NCBI GenBank assembly: GCA_032871835.1
Contig: CM065298.1
Location: forward strand, 93,433,891 to 93,497,890
Reading direction: 5' to 3'
DNA: 64,000 nt
From: Dipteronia dyeriana
Lineage: Eukaryota > Streptophyta > Magnoliopsida > Sapindales > Sapindaceae
The translations under genes were made by a program, and so were the position numbers. The number at the start of each line of letters is the position of its first letter. Positions within the stretch are counted from its first letter, which is position 1. This document shows positions 14,477 to 27,939 of the stretch, in pieces. Below the pieces are notes generated by a model that worked only from the letters and a program-made list of their open reading frames with translations, ran no database searches and was not told the DNA's origin.

Positions 14477-15513
14477 CTCAAAAAGAAAGAAAAGGGTTTT
14501 ATAATGAAATTTTGGATGTTAGGGTTTTTTTTTTTTTAAAAAAAAAGCAAATTTGGGAGTTTAGTTGAAGATGAATAGATGATGGACGCTTATATAGGAT
14601 TTACTTAAAGGCTAAATTTGCTTTCTCTAGGACAAATTAAACAAGGATTGCAAAATTATAAACTTTTAATTTATTGTTAGTTGACCACCGGTAGACTGTA
14701 TAGAAATCAAATATTACCATTAAATTAAAAACTTTTAATTACCGTTATTATATTGCATTCCTTTTTTAATTTGCCTTCGAGAAAGCAAATGTAAGTCTTT
14801 AACAGTAAAATCCCTACCTAAAGCTCCTTTCACTAATTCATCTTCAACTAAAATCCCAACTTCGTTTTAAAAAATTATTCATCGTTCGTTGACTTTATAT
14901 ATTACAATTCAAATCATTTATCATAAATTAAATAAAAAAAGGAAAATATAATAAATAAATATATACTTGCACTAATAAAATCAATTTTTTACAAAAAAAA
15001 TTTATCATATTTTATAATAAATTCTTTCTTTCAATTTTTACTGATTTTACTTCTTGGTTAATTTTTTATTTTTTATATTTATAACATATTTTTAGTGTTT
15101 TTTCTTTATTTGTTTTATCAAAACTATAGAAAAAAAAATCACTTAAATAATTATATTTTTTTAGATTTAATTAAAGTCAATTAACTGTCAACAAACAATC
15201 AACTAATTGTAGGGTTTTTTTGTTTAAATTTTTAATTTAATGTGGTTAAATAATTTTTTAAATATTTTTTTTTAAAAAAAATCCATAACCTAATTAGTAA
15301 TTGTCCTAATTTTGTTTTTATTAAAACAAAACTGCAGAGACTAACAGAAGTACAAATCAGAATGCTAGGAAACATATCTATAGATAGATCTAATACAATT
15401 GATTTAAAAAAAAAATAGAAATAACAACTTATAATTTTAAAAAAAAAATCATTGCAGGGAGCATGGCTCTGCTGGCCTCGACAGTGGTCCGACCCTGGTT
15501 GTTTATCAGCGCT

Positions 15514-15955
15514 CTAGTCCATGCGTTTCTTGTGCCATTTGAGGAATAAGATCAACGCTGCATAAAAAACTGTTGAAAACGATGTGTGAGAACAAAAATT
15601 TACACATAAAAAAGTTTTTTTATTATAAAATAAAAAAGTTAATATTTAACCTAATTTTAATTTATTTTTTATTTTTTGAAACATATACCTTAATTTTTGC
15701 TGGTTTTATATTGATCTAATAAATATTGAATACTGTATTTTTATCATTGTATCATAGACAACTTCCATCTCACAAACTCAATGATAATGATAAAATTTCT
15801 AAATACGAAAAATGATGAAATTGTTATATATATATATATAAACAAGGGATTAAACGGAGAAATAATATGCATTAAAATTAGAAATTAGAAATTAGAAATT
15901 TACATATTGTCGCTGCTAGTATTATAGCTACTTTTACTCCATTTGATAATGCCAT
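15514..15955 (-). pseudogene. Micro-gene copy 9 (class A, nonsense codon)
   Basis: Exon 1 is 15955-15904 (ending AIILAATI); exon 2 starts at 15557 and stops at TAG 15516-15514 after KWHKKRMD. TATA box at 16062-16069. It corresponds to copy 13 in the 6.08-kb duplication. Confidence 0.6.
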
Positions 15956-16988
15956 CTCAAAAGAAAGAAAAGGTTTTTATAATGAAATTTTGGATGTTAG
16001 GTTTTTTTTTAAAAAAAAAACGAAATTGGTAGTTTAGTTGAAGATTAATAGGTGATGTACCCTTATATAGGATTTATTTAAAGGCTAAATTTGCTTTATC
16101 TAAGACAAATTAAATAAGGAATGCAAAATAATAAACTTTTAATTTATTGTTAGTTGACCACCGATAGACTATATAGAAATCAAATATTACCATTAAATTA
16201 TAAACTTTTAATTACCGTTATTATATTGCATTCCTTTTTTAAGTTGCCTTCAAGAAAGCAAATTCTAGTTTTTAACAGTAAAATCCTACCTAAAGCCTCC
16301 TTCACTTATTCATCTTTAACTAAAATCACAACTTCGCTTTAAAAAATTATTCATAATTCGTTGACTTTATATATTAAAATTCAAATCATTTATCATAAAT
16401 TGAATAAAAAAGGAAAATTATATATATATATATATATATACTTGCACTAATAATATCAATTTTTCACAAAATTTTTTTATCATATTTTACAATAAATTCA
16501 TCTTTAAATTTTTTACTGATTTTGTTTCTTGGTTATAATATATTTTTATATATTTAAGTTTTCATTAAAAGAATTATTTATTTTTTATTTTATAACATAT
16601 TTTTAGTGTTTTTTCATTATTATTTTTAGCTAAACTATAGAAAAAAAAATCAATTAAATAATTATATATTTATAGATTTAATTAAAGTCAATTAACGGTC
16701 AACAAACAGTCAACTAATTGTAGGGGTTTTTGTTTAAAATTTTAATTTAATGTGGTTTAAATAATATTTTAAATATTTTTTTTTAAAAGTCCATAACCTA
16801 ATTGGTAATTGTCCTAATTGTTTTTTTATTAAAACAAAACTGTAGATGCTAACACAAGTAAAAATCAGAATGCTAGGGAACATATCTATAGATAGATCTA
16901 GTACAATTGTTTTTTTTTAAACAGAAATAACAACTTATAATTGTTTAAAAAAAAAAAATCATTGCAGAGAGCATGGCCCCTCCTCGCC

Positions 16989-17352
16989 TCAACAGTGGTC
17001 CGCCCCTGGTTGTTTATAAACACTCTTGTCCATGCGCTTCTTAATCCATTTGAGGAATAAGATCAACGCCGCATAAAAAACTGTTGAAAACCGTGTGTGA
17101 GAACAAAAATTTACTCCAAAAAAAGTGTTTTATTATAAAATAAAAAAGTTAATATCAAACCTAATTTTAATTTATTTTTTATATTTAAAAACATGTACCC
17201 TAATTTTTGCTGGTTTTATATTGACATAATAAATATTGAATACTTTATTTTTATCATTGTATAAGAGACAACTTCCATCTCACAAACTCAATGATAATTA
17301 CAACTCGACAACTTCTAAATACAAAAAATGATGACATTGTTACACACACACA

Positions 17353-17407
<55 letters not shown>

Positions 17408-17520
17408 CAAGGGATTAAACGGAAAAATAATATGCATTAAAATTAGAAATTAGAAATTAGAAATTTACATATTGTCATTGCCAGTATTATAGCTACTTTT
17501 ATTCCATTTGATAATGCCAT
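16989..17520 (-). pseudogene. Micro-gene copy 10 (class B, splice acceptor lost)
   Basis: Exon 1 is 17520-17469 (MALSNGIKVAIILAMTI). The acceptor reads TATGCGG instead of TATGCAG at about 17072-17069, so the normal AG is missing. The exon 2 homologue (17068-16989) still keeps an open frame with LKWIKKRMDK to the TGA. TATA box at 17633-17640. Translation would need a cryptic acceptor, for example the CAACAG a few bases upstream. Confidence 0.6.
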
Positions 17521-17989
17521 CTCAAAAGAATGAAAAGGTTTTTATAATGAAATTTTGGATGTTAGGTATTTTTTTTTTTTTAAAAAAAAAACGGATTTGG
17601 GAGTTTAGTTGAAGATGAATAGGTGATGGAGGCTTATATAGGATTTACTTAAAGGCTAAATTTGCTTTCTCGAAAACAAATTAAACAAGGAATGCACAAT
17701 AATTATCTTTTAATTTATTGTTAGTTGACCACCGATAGACTATATAGAAATAAAATATTACCATGAAATTAAAAACTTTTAATTACCATTATTATATAGC
17801 ATTCCTTTTTTAATTTGCTTTCGAGAAAGCAAATTCCTGTTTTTAACAGTAAAATTCTAGCTAAAGCCTCCTTCACTTATTCATCTTCAACTAAAATCTC
17901 AACTTCGCTTTAAAAAATTATTCATCGTTCGTTGACTTTGTATATATTACAATTCAGATCATTTATCAAAAATTGAATAAAATAAGGAA

Positions 17990-18041
<52 letters not shown>

Positions 18042-18571
18042 TTGCACTAATAAAAACATTTTTTTACAAAAATAATTTATCATATTTTACAATAAATTCT
18101 TTCTTTAAATTTTTTACTGATTTTATTTCTTGGTTATAATATATTTTTATATACTTAAGTTTTCATTAAAAGACTTTTTTATTTTATTTTATAACATATT
18201 TGTAGTGTTTTTTCATTATTGTTTTAGCTAAACTATAGAAAAAAAAATCACTTAAATAATTATATATTTTTAGGTTTAATTAAAGTCAATTAACGGTCAA
18301 CAAACAATCAACTAATTGTAGGGTTTTTTTGTTTAAATTTTTAATTTAATGTGGTTAAATATTTTTTATAATATTTTTTTTAAAAGTCCATAACCTAATT
18401 GGTAATTGTCCTAATTCTTTTTGTATCAAAACAAAACTGCAGGGGCTACAGAAATACAAATCAGAATGCTAAAGTACATATCTAGTACAATTGTTTTTTT
18501 TTAAAACAGAAATAACAACTTATACCTTTTTTTTTAAAAAATCATTGCAGAGAGCATGCCCACTGCTGGGC

Positions 18572-19052
18572 TCAACAGTGGTCCGACCCTGGTTGTTTAT
18601 CAGCACTCTTGTCCATGCGCGTCTTGAGCCATTTGAGGAAAAAGATCAACGCTGCATAAAAAACTGTTGAAAACCATGTGTGAGAACAAAAATTTACACA
18701 GAAAAAAGTTATTTTATTATAAAATAAAAAAGTTAATATCTAACCCAGTTTTAATTTATTTTTTATTTTTTGGAACATATACCCTAATTTTTGTTTGTTT
18801 TAAATTGACCTAATAAATATTGAATACTGTATTTTTATCATTGTTTCAGAGACAACTTCCATCTTACAAACTCAATGATAATGACAACTTGACAACTTCT
18901 ATATATGAAAAATAACGAAATTGTTATATATATATATAACAAGGGATTAAACGGAAAAATAAAATGCATTAAAATTAGAAATTAGAAATTAGAAATTTAC
19001 ATATTGCCACTGCAAGTATTATAGCTACTTTTACTCCATTTGATAATGCCAT
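18572..19052 (-). CDS. Micro-gene copy 11 (class C)
   Basis: Exon 1 is 19052-19001; intron 19000-18652 (349 nt); exon 2 is 18651-18572. The product is the same as in copy 8. TATA box at 19163-19170. Last unit of the first 6.08-kb block. Confidence 0.55.
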
Positions 19053-20070
19053 CTCAAAAAGAAAGAAAAGGGTTTTATAATGAAATTTTGGATGTTAGGG
19101 TTTTTTTTTTTTAAAAAAAAGCGAATTTGGGAGTTTAGTTGAAGATGAATAGATGATGGACGCTTATATAGGATTTACTTAAAGGCTAAATTTGCTTTCT
19201 CCAGGACAAATTAAACAAGGATTGCAAAATTATAAACTTTTAATTTATTGTTAGTTGACCACCAGTAGACTATATAGAAATCAAATATTACCATTAAATT
19301 AAAAACTTTTAATTACCGTTATTATATAGCATTCCTTTTTTAATTTGCCTTCGAGAAAGCAAATTCCTGTCTTTAACGGTAAAATCCTAGCTAAAGCCTC
19401 CTTCACTTATTCATCTTCAACTAAAATCTCAACTTCGCTTTAAAAAATTATTCATCGTTCGTTGACTTTGTATATATTACAATTCAGATCATTTATCAAA
19501 AATTGAATAAAATAAGGAAAATAATATATATATATATACTTGCACTAATAAAAACATTTTTTTACAAAAATAATTTATCATATTTTACAATAAATTCTTT
19601 CTTTAAATTTTTTACTGATTTTATTTCTTGGTTATAATATATTTATATATACTTAAGTTTTCATTAAAAGACTTTTTTATTTTATTTTATAACATATTTG
19701 TTGTGTTTTTTCATTATTGTTTTAGCTAAACTATAGAAAAAAAAATCACTTAAATAATTATATATTTTTAGGTTTAATTAAAGTCAATTAACGGTCAACA
19801 AACAATCAACTAATTGTAGGGTTTTTTTGTTTAAATTTTTAATTTAATGTGGTTTAAATATTTTTTATAATATTTTTTTTTAAGTCCATAACCTAATTGG
19901 TAATTGTCCTAATTGTTTTTGTATCAAAACAAAACTGCAGGGGCTACAGAAATACAAATCAGAATGCTAAAGTACATATCTAGTACAATTGTTTTTTTTT
20001 TAAACAGAAATAACAACTTATAATTTTTTTTAAAAAAAAATCATTGCAGAGAGCATGCCCACTGCTGGCC

Positions 20071-20554
20071 TCAACAGTGGTCCGACCCTGGTTGTTTATC
20101 AGCACTCTTGTCCATGCGCGTCTTGAGCCATTTGAGGAAAAAGATCAACGCTGCATAAAAAACTGTTGAAAACCATGTGTGAGAACAAAAATTTACACAG
20201 AAAAAAGTTTTTTTATTATAAAATTAAAAAAGTTAATATATAACCCAGTTTTAATTTATTTTTTATTTTTTGAAACATATACCCTAATTTTTGTTGGTTT
20301 TAAATTGACCTAATAAATATTGAATACTGCATTTTTATCATTGTATTAGAGACAACTTCCATCTTACAAACTCAATGATAATGACAACTTGACAACTTCT
20401 ATATATGAAAAATAACGAAATTGTTATATATATATATATAACAAGGGATTAAACGGAAAAATAAAATGCATTAAAATTAGAAATTAGAAATTAGAAATTT
20501 ACATATTGCCACTGCAAGTATTATAGCTACTTTTACTCCATTTGATAATGCCAT
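20071..20554 (-). CDS. Micro-gene copy 12 (class C)
   Basis: Exon 1 is 20554-20503; intron 20502-20151; exon 2 is 20150-20071. The product is the same as in copy 8, its counterpart 6,078 bp to the left. TATA box at 20666-20673. Confidence 0.55.
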
Positions 20555-21590
20555 CTCAAAAAGAAAGAAAAGGGTTTTATAATGAAATTTTGGATGTTAG
20601 GGTTTTTTTTTTTAAAAAAAAAAGCAAATTTGGGAGTTTAGTTGAAGATGAATAGATGATGGACGCTTATATAGGATTTACTTAAAGGCTAAATTTGCTT
20701 TCTCTAGGACAAATTAAACAAGGATTGCAAAATTATAAACTTTAAATTTATTGTTAGTTGACCACCGGTAGACTGTATAGAAATCAAATATTACCATTAA
20801 ATTAAAAACTTTTAATTACCGTTATTATATTGCATTCCTTTTTTAATTTGCCTTCGAGAAAGCAAATTTAAGTCTTTAACAGTAAAATCCCTACCTAAAG
20901 CTCCTTTCACTAATTCATCTTCAACTAAAATCCCAACTTCGTTTTAAAAAATTATTCATCGTTCGTTGACTTTATATATTACAATTCAAATCATTTATCA
21001 TAAATTAAATAAAAAAAGGAAAATATAATAAATAAATATATACTTGCACTAATAAAATCAATTTTTTACAAAAAAAATTTATCATATTTTATAATAAATT
21101 CTTTCTTTCAATTTTTACTGATTTTACTTCTTGGTTAATTTTTTATTTTTTATATTTATAACATATTTTTAGTGTTTTTTCTTTATTTGTTTTATCAAAA
21201 CTATAGAAAAAAAAATCACTTAAATAATTATATTTTTTTAGATTTAATTAAAGTCAATTAACTGTCAACAAACAATCAACTAATTGTAGGGTTTTTTTGT
21301 TTAAATTTTTAATTTAATGTGGTTAAATAATTTTTTAAATATTTTTTTTTAAAAAAAATCCATAACCTAATTAGTAATTGTCCTAATTTTGTTTTTATTA
21401 AAACAAAACTGCAGAGACTAACAGAAGTACAAATCAGAATGCTAGGAAACATATCTATAGATAGATCTAATACAATTGATTTAAAAAAAAAATAGAAATA
21501 ACAACTTATAATTTTAAAAAAAAAATCATTGCAGGGAGCATGGCTCTGCTGGCCTCGACAGTGGTCCGACCCTGGTTGTTTATCAGCGCT

Positions 21591-22032
21591 CTAGTCCATG
21601 CGTTTCTTGTGCCATTTGAGGAATAAGATCAACGCTGCATAAAAAACTGTTGAAAACGATGTGTGAGAACAAAAATTTACACATAAAAAAGTTTTTTTAT
21701 TATAAAATAAAAAAGTTAATATTTAACCTAATTTTAATTTATTTTTTATTTTTTGAAACATATACCTTAATTTTTGCTGGTTTTATATTGATCTAATAAA
21801 TATTGAATACTGTATTTTTATCATTGTATCATAGACAACTTCCATCTCACAAACTCAATGATAATGATAAAATTTCTAAATACGAAAAATGATGAAATTG
21901 TTATATATATATATATAAACAAGGGATTAAACGGAGAAATAATATGCATTAAAATTAGAAATTAGAAATTAGAAATTTACATATTGTCGCTGCTAGTATT
22001 ATAGCTACTTTTACTCCATTTGATAATGCCAT
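21591..22032 (-). pseudogene. Micro-gene copy 13 (class A, nonsense codon)
   Basis: Exon 1 is 22032-21981; exon 2 starts at 21634; TAG at 21593-21591. Duplicate of copy 9 at a distance of 6,077 bp with the same lesion. TATA box at 22139-22146. Confidence 0.6.
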
Positions 22033-23065
22033 CTCAAAAGAAAGAAAAGGTTTTTATAATGAAATTTTGGATGTTAGGTTTTTTTTTAAAAAAAAAACGA
22101 AATTGGTAGTTTAGTTGAAGATTAATAGGTGATGTACCCTTATATAGGATTTATTTAAAGGCTAAATTTGCTTTATCTAAGACAAATTAAATAAGGAATG
22201 CAAAATAATAAACTTTTAATTTATTGTTAGTTGACCACCGATAGACTATATAGAAATCAAATATTACCATTAAATTATAAACTTTTAATTACCGTTATTA
22301 TATTGCATTCCTTTTTTAAGTTGCCTTCAAGAAAGCAAATTCTAGTTTTTAACAGTAAAATCCTACCTAAAGCCTCCTTCACTTATTCATCTTTAACTAA
22401 AATCACAACTTCGCTTTAAAAAATTATTCATAATTCGTTGACTTTATATATTAAAATTCAAATCATTTATCATAAATTGAATAAAAAAGGAAAATTATAT
22501 ATATATATATATATATACTTGCACTAATAATATCAATTTTTCACAAATTTTTTTTATCATATTTTACAATAAATTCATCTTTAAATTTTTTACTGATTTT
22601 GTTTCTTGGTTATAATATATTTTTATATATTTAAGTTTTCATTAAAAGAATTATTTATTTTTTATTTTATAACATATTTTTAGTGTTTTTTCATTATTAT
22701 TTTTAGCTAAACTATAGAAAAAAAAATCAATTAAATAATTATATATTTATAGATTTAATTAAAGTCAATTAACGGTCAACAAACAGTCAACTAATTGTAG
22801 GGGTTTTTGTTTAAAATTTTAATTTAATGTGGTTTAAATAATATTTTAAATATTTTTTTTTAAAAGTCCATAACCTAATTGGTAATTGTCCTAATTGTTT
22901 TTTTATTAAAACAAAACTGTAGATGCTAACACAAGTAAAAATCAGAATGCTAGGGAACATATCTATAGATAGATCTAGTACAATTGTTTTTTTTTAAACA
23001 GAAATAACAACTTATAATTGTTTAAAAAAAAAAAATCATTGCAGAGAGCATGGCCCCTCCTCGCC

Positions 23066-23571
23066 TCAACAGTGGTCCGCCCCTGGTTGTTTATAAACAC
23101 TCTTGTCCATGCGCTTCTTAATCCATTTGAGGAATAAGATCAACGCCGCATAAAAAACTGTTGAAAACCGTGTGTGAGAACAAAAATTTACTCCAAAAAA
23201 AGTGTTTTATTATAAAATAAAAAAGTTAATATCAAACCTAATTTTAATTTATTTTTTATATTTAAAAACATGTACCCTAATTTTTGCTGGTTTTATATTG
23301 ACATAATAAATATTGAATACTTTATTTTTATCATTGTATAAGAGACAACTTCCATCTCACAAACTCAATGATAATTACAACTCGACAACTTCTAAATACA
23401 AAAAATGATGACATTGTTACACACACACAAACATATATATATATATATATATATATAACAAGGGATTAAACGGAAAAATAATATGCATTAAAATTAGAAA
23501 TTAGAAATTAGAAATTTACATATTGTCATTGCCAGTATTATAGCTACTTTTATTCCATTTGATAATGCCAT
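23066..23571 (-). pseudogene. Micro-gene copy 14 (class B, splice acceptor lost)
   Basis: Exon 1 is 23571-23520; the exon 2 homologue is 23145-23066. It carries the same TATGCGG acceptor lesion and the same Val-to-Ile change (GIKVA) as copy 10. TATA box at 23684-23691. Confidence 0.6.
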
Positions 23572-24040
23572 CTCAAAAGAATGAAAAGGTTTTTATAATG
23601 AAATTTTGGATGTTAGGTATTTTTTTTTTTTAAAAAAAAAAACGGATTTGGGAGTTTAGTTGAAGATGAATAGGTGATGGAGGCTTATATAGGATTTACT
23701 TAAAGGCTAAATTTGCTTTCTCGAAAACAAATTAAACAAGGAATGCACAATAATTATCTTTTAATTTATTGTTAGTTGACCACCGATAGACTATATAGAA
23801 ATAAAATATTACCATGAAATTAAAAACTTTTAATTACCATTATTATATAGCATTCCTTTTTTAATTTGCTTTCGAGAAAGCAAATTCCTGTTTTTAACAG
23901 TAAAATTCTAGCTAAAGCCTCCTTCACTTATTCATCTTCAACTAAAATCTCAACTTCGCTTTAAAAAATTATTCATCGTTCGTTGACTTTGTATATATTA
24001 CAATTCAGATCATTTATCAAAAATTGAATAAAATAAGGAA

Positions 24041-24071
<31 letters not shown>

Positions 24072-24602
24072 CTTGCACTAATAAAAACATTTTTTTACAA
24101 AAATAATTTATCATATTTTACAATAAATTCTTTCTTTAAATTTTTTACTGATTTTATTTCTTGGTTATAATATATTTTTATATACTTAAGTTTTCATTAA
24201 AAGACTTTTTTATTTTATTTTATAACATATTTGTAGTGTTTTTTCATTATTGTTTTAGCTAAACTATAGAAAAAAAAATCACTTAAATAATTATATATTT
24301 TTAGGTTTAATTAAAGTCAATTAACGGTCAACAAACAATCAACTAATTGTAGGGTTTTTTTGTTTAAATTTTTAATTTAATGTGGTTAAATATTTTTTAT
24401 AATATTTTTTTTAAAAGTCCATAACCTAATTGGTAATTGTCCTAATTCTTTTTGTATCAAAACAAAACTGCAGGGGCTACAGAAATACAAATCAGAATGC
24501 TAAAGTACATATCTAGTACAATTGTTTTTTTTTAAAACAGAAATAACAACTTATACCTTTTTTTAAAAAAAATCATTGCAGAGAGCATGCCCACTGCTGG
24601 CC

Positions 24603-25083
24603 TCAACAGTGGTCCGACCCTGGTTGTTTATCAGCACTCTTGTCCATGCGCGTCTTGAGCCATTTGAGGAAAAAGATCAACGCTGCATAAAAAACTGTTG
24701 AAAACCATGTGTGAGAACAAAAATTTACACAGAAAAAAGTTATTTTATTATAAAATAAAAAAGTTAATATCTAACCCAGTTTTAATTTATTTTTTATTTT
24801 TTGGAACATATACCCTAATTTTTGTTTGTTTTAAATTGACCTAATAAATATTGAATACTGTATTTTTATCATTGTTTCAGAGACAACTTCCATCTTACAA
24901 ACTCAATGATAATGACAACTTGACAACTTCTATATATGAAAAATAACGAAATTGTTATATATATATATAACAAGGGATTAAACGGAAAAATAAAATGCAT
25001 TAAAATTAGAAATTAGAAATTAGAAATTTACATATTGCCACTGCAAGTATTATAGCTACTTTTACTCCATTTGATAATGCCAT
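24603..25083 (-). CDS. Micro-gene copy 15 (class C)
   Basis: Exon 1 is 25083-25032; intron 25031-24683; exon 2 is 24682-24603. The product is the same as in copy 8. TATA box at 25194-25201. Last unit of the second 6.08-kb block. Confidence 0.55.
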
Positions 25084-26111
25084 CTCAAAAAGAAAGAAAA
25101 GGGTTTTATAATGAAATTTTGGATGTTAGGGTTTTTTTTTTATAAAAAAAAGCGAATTTGGGAGTTTAGTTGAAGATGAATAGATGATGGACGCTTATAT
25201 AGGATTTACTTAAAGGCTAAATTTGCTTTCTCCAGGACAAATTAAACAAGGATTGCAAAATTATAAACTTTTAATTTATTGTTAGTTGACCACTAGTAGA
25301 CTATATAGAAATCAAATATTACCATTAAATTAAAAACTTTTAATTACCGTTATTATATTGCATTCCTTTTTTAATTTTCCTTCGAGAAAGCAAATTTCAG
25401 TCTTAAACAGTAAATTCCTACCTAAAGTCTCATTCACTTAATCATCTTCAACTAAAATCCCAACTTCGCTCTAAAAATTATTCATCGTTCGTTGACTTTA
25501 TATATTACAATTCAAATCATTTATCATAAATAGAATAAAAAATGGAAAATATAATAAATATATATATACTTGCACTAATAAAATCAGTTTTGTACAAAAA
25601 TAATTAATCATATTTTACAATAAATTCTTTCTTTAAAATTTTTACTGATTTTATTTCTTGGTTATAATATATTTTTATATACTTAAGTTTTCATTAAAAG
25701 AATTTTTTATTTTTTATTTTATAACATATTTTTAGTTTTTTTTCAGTATTTGTTTTAGCTAAAATATAAAAAAAAAATCACTTAAATAATTATATTTTTT
25801 TAGTTTTAATTATAGTCAATTAACGGTCAACAAACAGTCAACTAATTGTAGGATTTTTTTGTTTAATTTTTTTATTTAATGTGGTTTAAATAATTTTCTA
25901 AATATTTTTTTTTAAATTCCATAACCTAATTGGTAATTGTCCTAATATTTTTTATTAAAACAAAATTGTAGAGGCTAACAGAAGTACAAATCAAAATGCT
26001 AGGGAACATATCTATAGATAGATCTTGTACAATTTATTTAAAAAAAATAGAAATAACAGCTTATAATTTTTTTTTAAAAAATCATTGCAAGGAGCATGGC
26101 CCCTGTTGGCC

Positions 26112-26470
26112 TCAATAGTGGTCCGCCCGTGGTTGTTTATCAACACTCTTGTCCATGCGCTTCTTGAGCCATTTGATGAATAAGATCAACGCTGCATAAA
26201 AAACTGTTGAATACCATGTGTGAGAACAAAAATTTACAAAGAAAAAAGTTTTTTTATTATAAAATAAAAAATTTAATATCTAACCTAATTTTAATTTATT
26301 TTTTATTTTTTGAAACATATACCCTAATTTTTATTGGTTTTATATTGTCCTAATAAATATTGAATACTGTATTTTATCAATGTATCAGAGACAACTTCCA
26401 TCTCACAAACTCAATGATAATGACAACTCGACAACTTCTAAATACGAAAAATGATGAAATTGTTACACAC

Positions 26471-26528
<58 letters not shown>

Positions 26529-26653
26529 GTATATATATAACAAGGGATTAAACGGAAAAATAATATGCATTAAAATTAGAAATTAGAAATTAGAAATTTA
26601 CATATTGCCACGGTAAGTATTATAGCTACTTTTACTCCATTTGATAATGCCAT
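26112..26653 (-). CDS. Micro-gene copy 16 (class D, most diverged)
   Basis: Exon 1 is 26653-26602 (ending AIILTVAI); intron 26601-26192 (410 nt); exon 2 is 26191-26112. The C-terminal part reads LILFIKWLKKRMDKS then VDKQPRADHY: the final Cys of the other copies is Tyr. Frame and splice sites are kept. TATA box at 26763-26770. Nearest the right end of the array, where monomers are more diverged, as expected when homogenisation weakens at an edge. Confidence 0.5.
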
Positions 26654-27234
26654 CTCAAAAGAAAGAAAAGGTTTTTATAATGAATTTTTGGATGTTAGAT
26701 TTTTTTTTTCTTTTTTTAAAGCGAATTAAGGAGTTTAGTTTAAAATGAATAGGTGATGGAGGCTTATATAGGATTTACTTAAAGGCTAAATTTGCTTTTT
26801 CTAAGACAAATTAAACAAGGAATGCAAAATAATAAACTTTTAATTTATTGTTAGTTGATCATCGGTAGATTATATAGAAATCAAATATTACTATTAAATT
26901 ATAAACTTTTAATTACCATTATTATATTGCATTCCTTTTTTAATTTGTCAGAAAGCAAATTTCAGTCTTTAACAGTAAAATCCTACCTAAAGTCTCATTT
27001 ACTTATTCATCTTCAGCTAAAATCCCAACTTCGCTGTAAAAATTATTCATCATTCGTTGACTTTATATGTTACAATTCAAATCATTTATCATAAATTGAA
27101 TAAAAAAATGAAAATATAATAAATATATATATACTTGCACTTAAAAAATCAATTTTTTACAAAAATCATTTATCATATTTTACAATAAATTCTTTCTTTA
27201 AATTTTTTACTGATTTTATTTCTTGGTTATAATA

Positions 27235-27239
<5 letters not shown>

Positions 27240-27288
<49 letters not shown>
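27240..27288. repeat. (TA)n microsatellite replacing part of a monomer
   Basis: A pure TA tract of about 48 bp lies where other monomers read ATATTTTTATATACTTAAGTT. Other long TA tracts in the array occupy two fixed places, the intron (17356-17405, 8432-8463) and the spacer (17995-18040, 24047-24070). Confidence 0.8.
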
Positions 27289-27290
<2 letters not shown>

Positions 27291-27485
27291 TTTTTATTTT
27301 TTATTTTATTACATATTTTTAGTGTTTTTTCATTATTATTTTTAGCTAAACTATAGAAAAAAATCACTTAAATAAATATTTATATATATATTTAATTAAA
27401 GTCAATTAACGGTCAACAAACAGTCAACTAATTGTACGGTTTTTTTGTTGAAATTTTTAATTTAATGTGGTTTAAATAATTTTTA

Positions 27486-27939
27486 AAGTAATTAAGTCGG
27501 AAATAATAAAATTACGGAGAATTGTAAATAACTCTCTAACATCTAATTAAATGTCAAATCCCTATTGTTAGTTGATTATTAGTTGACCGGCAGTTGACTA
27601 CTTGACTTTATATAAATCGAATATTACAATTTAAATCATTTATTATAAACCAAATAGAAAAGGAAAAACATAATAAAAAAATACACTAAGACTAATAAAA
27701 TCAATTTCTTACAAATGTAATTTTTATGTTTTAAATTAATTTTTTTCTTTAAAATTTTTCATAATTTTATTTCTTTGTTATAATATATTTTTATATATTT
27801 AAATTTTTTTATTAAAATTATTTTTTATTTTCTATTTTATAACATATTTTCAGGATATTTTATTTTTATTAGTTCAATTATAGAAAAACTCACTTAAATA
27901 ATTATATTTCATTAGATTTAATAAAAGTCACCTAATGGC
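27486..27939. repeat. Diverged spacer half-monomer outside the array
   Basis: After a junction segment (27486-27600), 27600-27930 follows the array spacer in order (TTACAATTTAAATCATTTAT, ACTAATAAAATCAATT, TTATAATATATTTTTATATA, CACTTAAATAATTATATTT) but with many more differences. It is cut by the hAT element and resumes as AGGGTTTTTTTGC at 31196. An old copy of the spacer sequence, with no micro-gene. Confidence 0.7.

Larger units (their letters stand above)
13250..19330. repeat. Higher-order block 1 (four monomers)
   Basis: Carries copies 8-11 (C A B C). Start codons lie 6,078, 6,077, 6,051 and 6,031 bp from those of copies 12-15. The block-specific variant CTTTAACGGTAAAATCC (near 13290) reappears at 19370. 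The nonsense codon and acceptor lesion recur at matching places. Offset changes come mainly from (TA)n tracts. Boundaries are approximate. Confidence 0.85.
19331..25310. repeat. Higher-order block 2 (duplicate of block 1)
   Basis: Carries copies 12-15. The junction lies near 19280-19340, where a class C unit switches to the sequence that follows copy 7. This is what unequal crossing-over between non-adjacent class C units would leave, producing the C C pair of copies 11 and 12. Confidence 0.85.
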
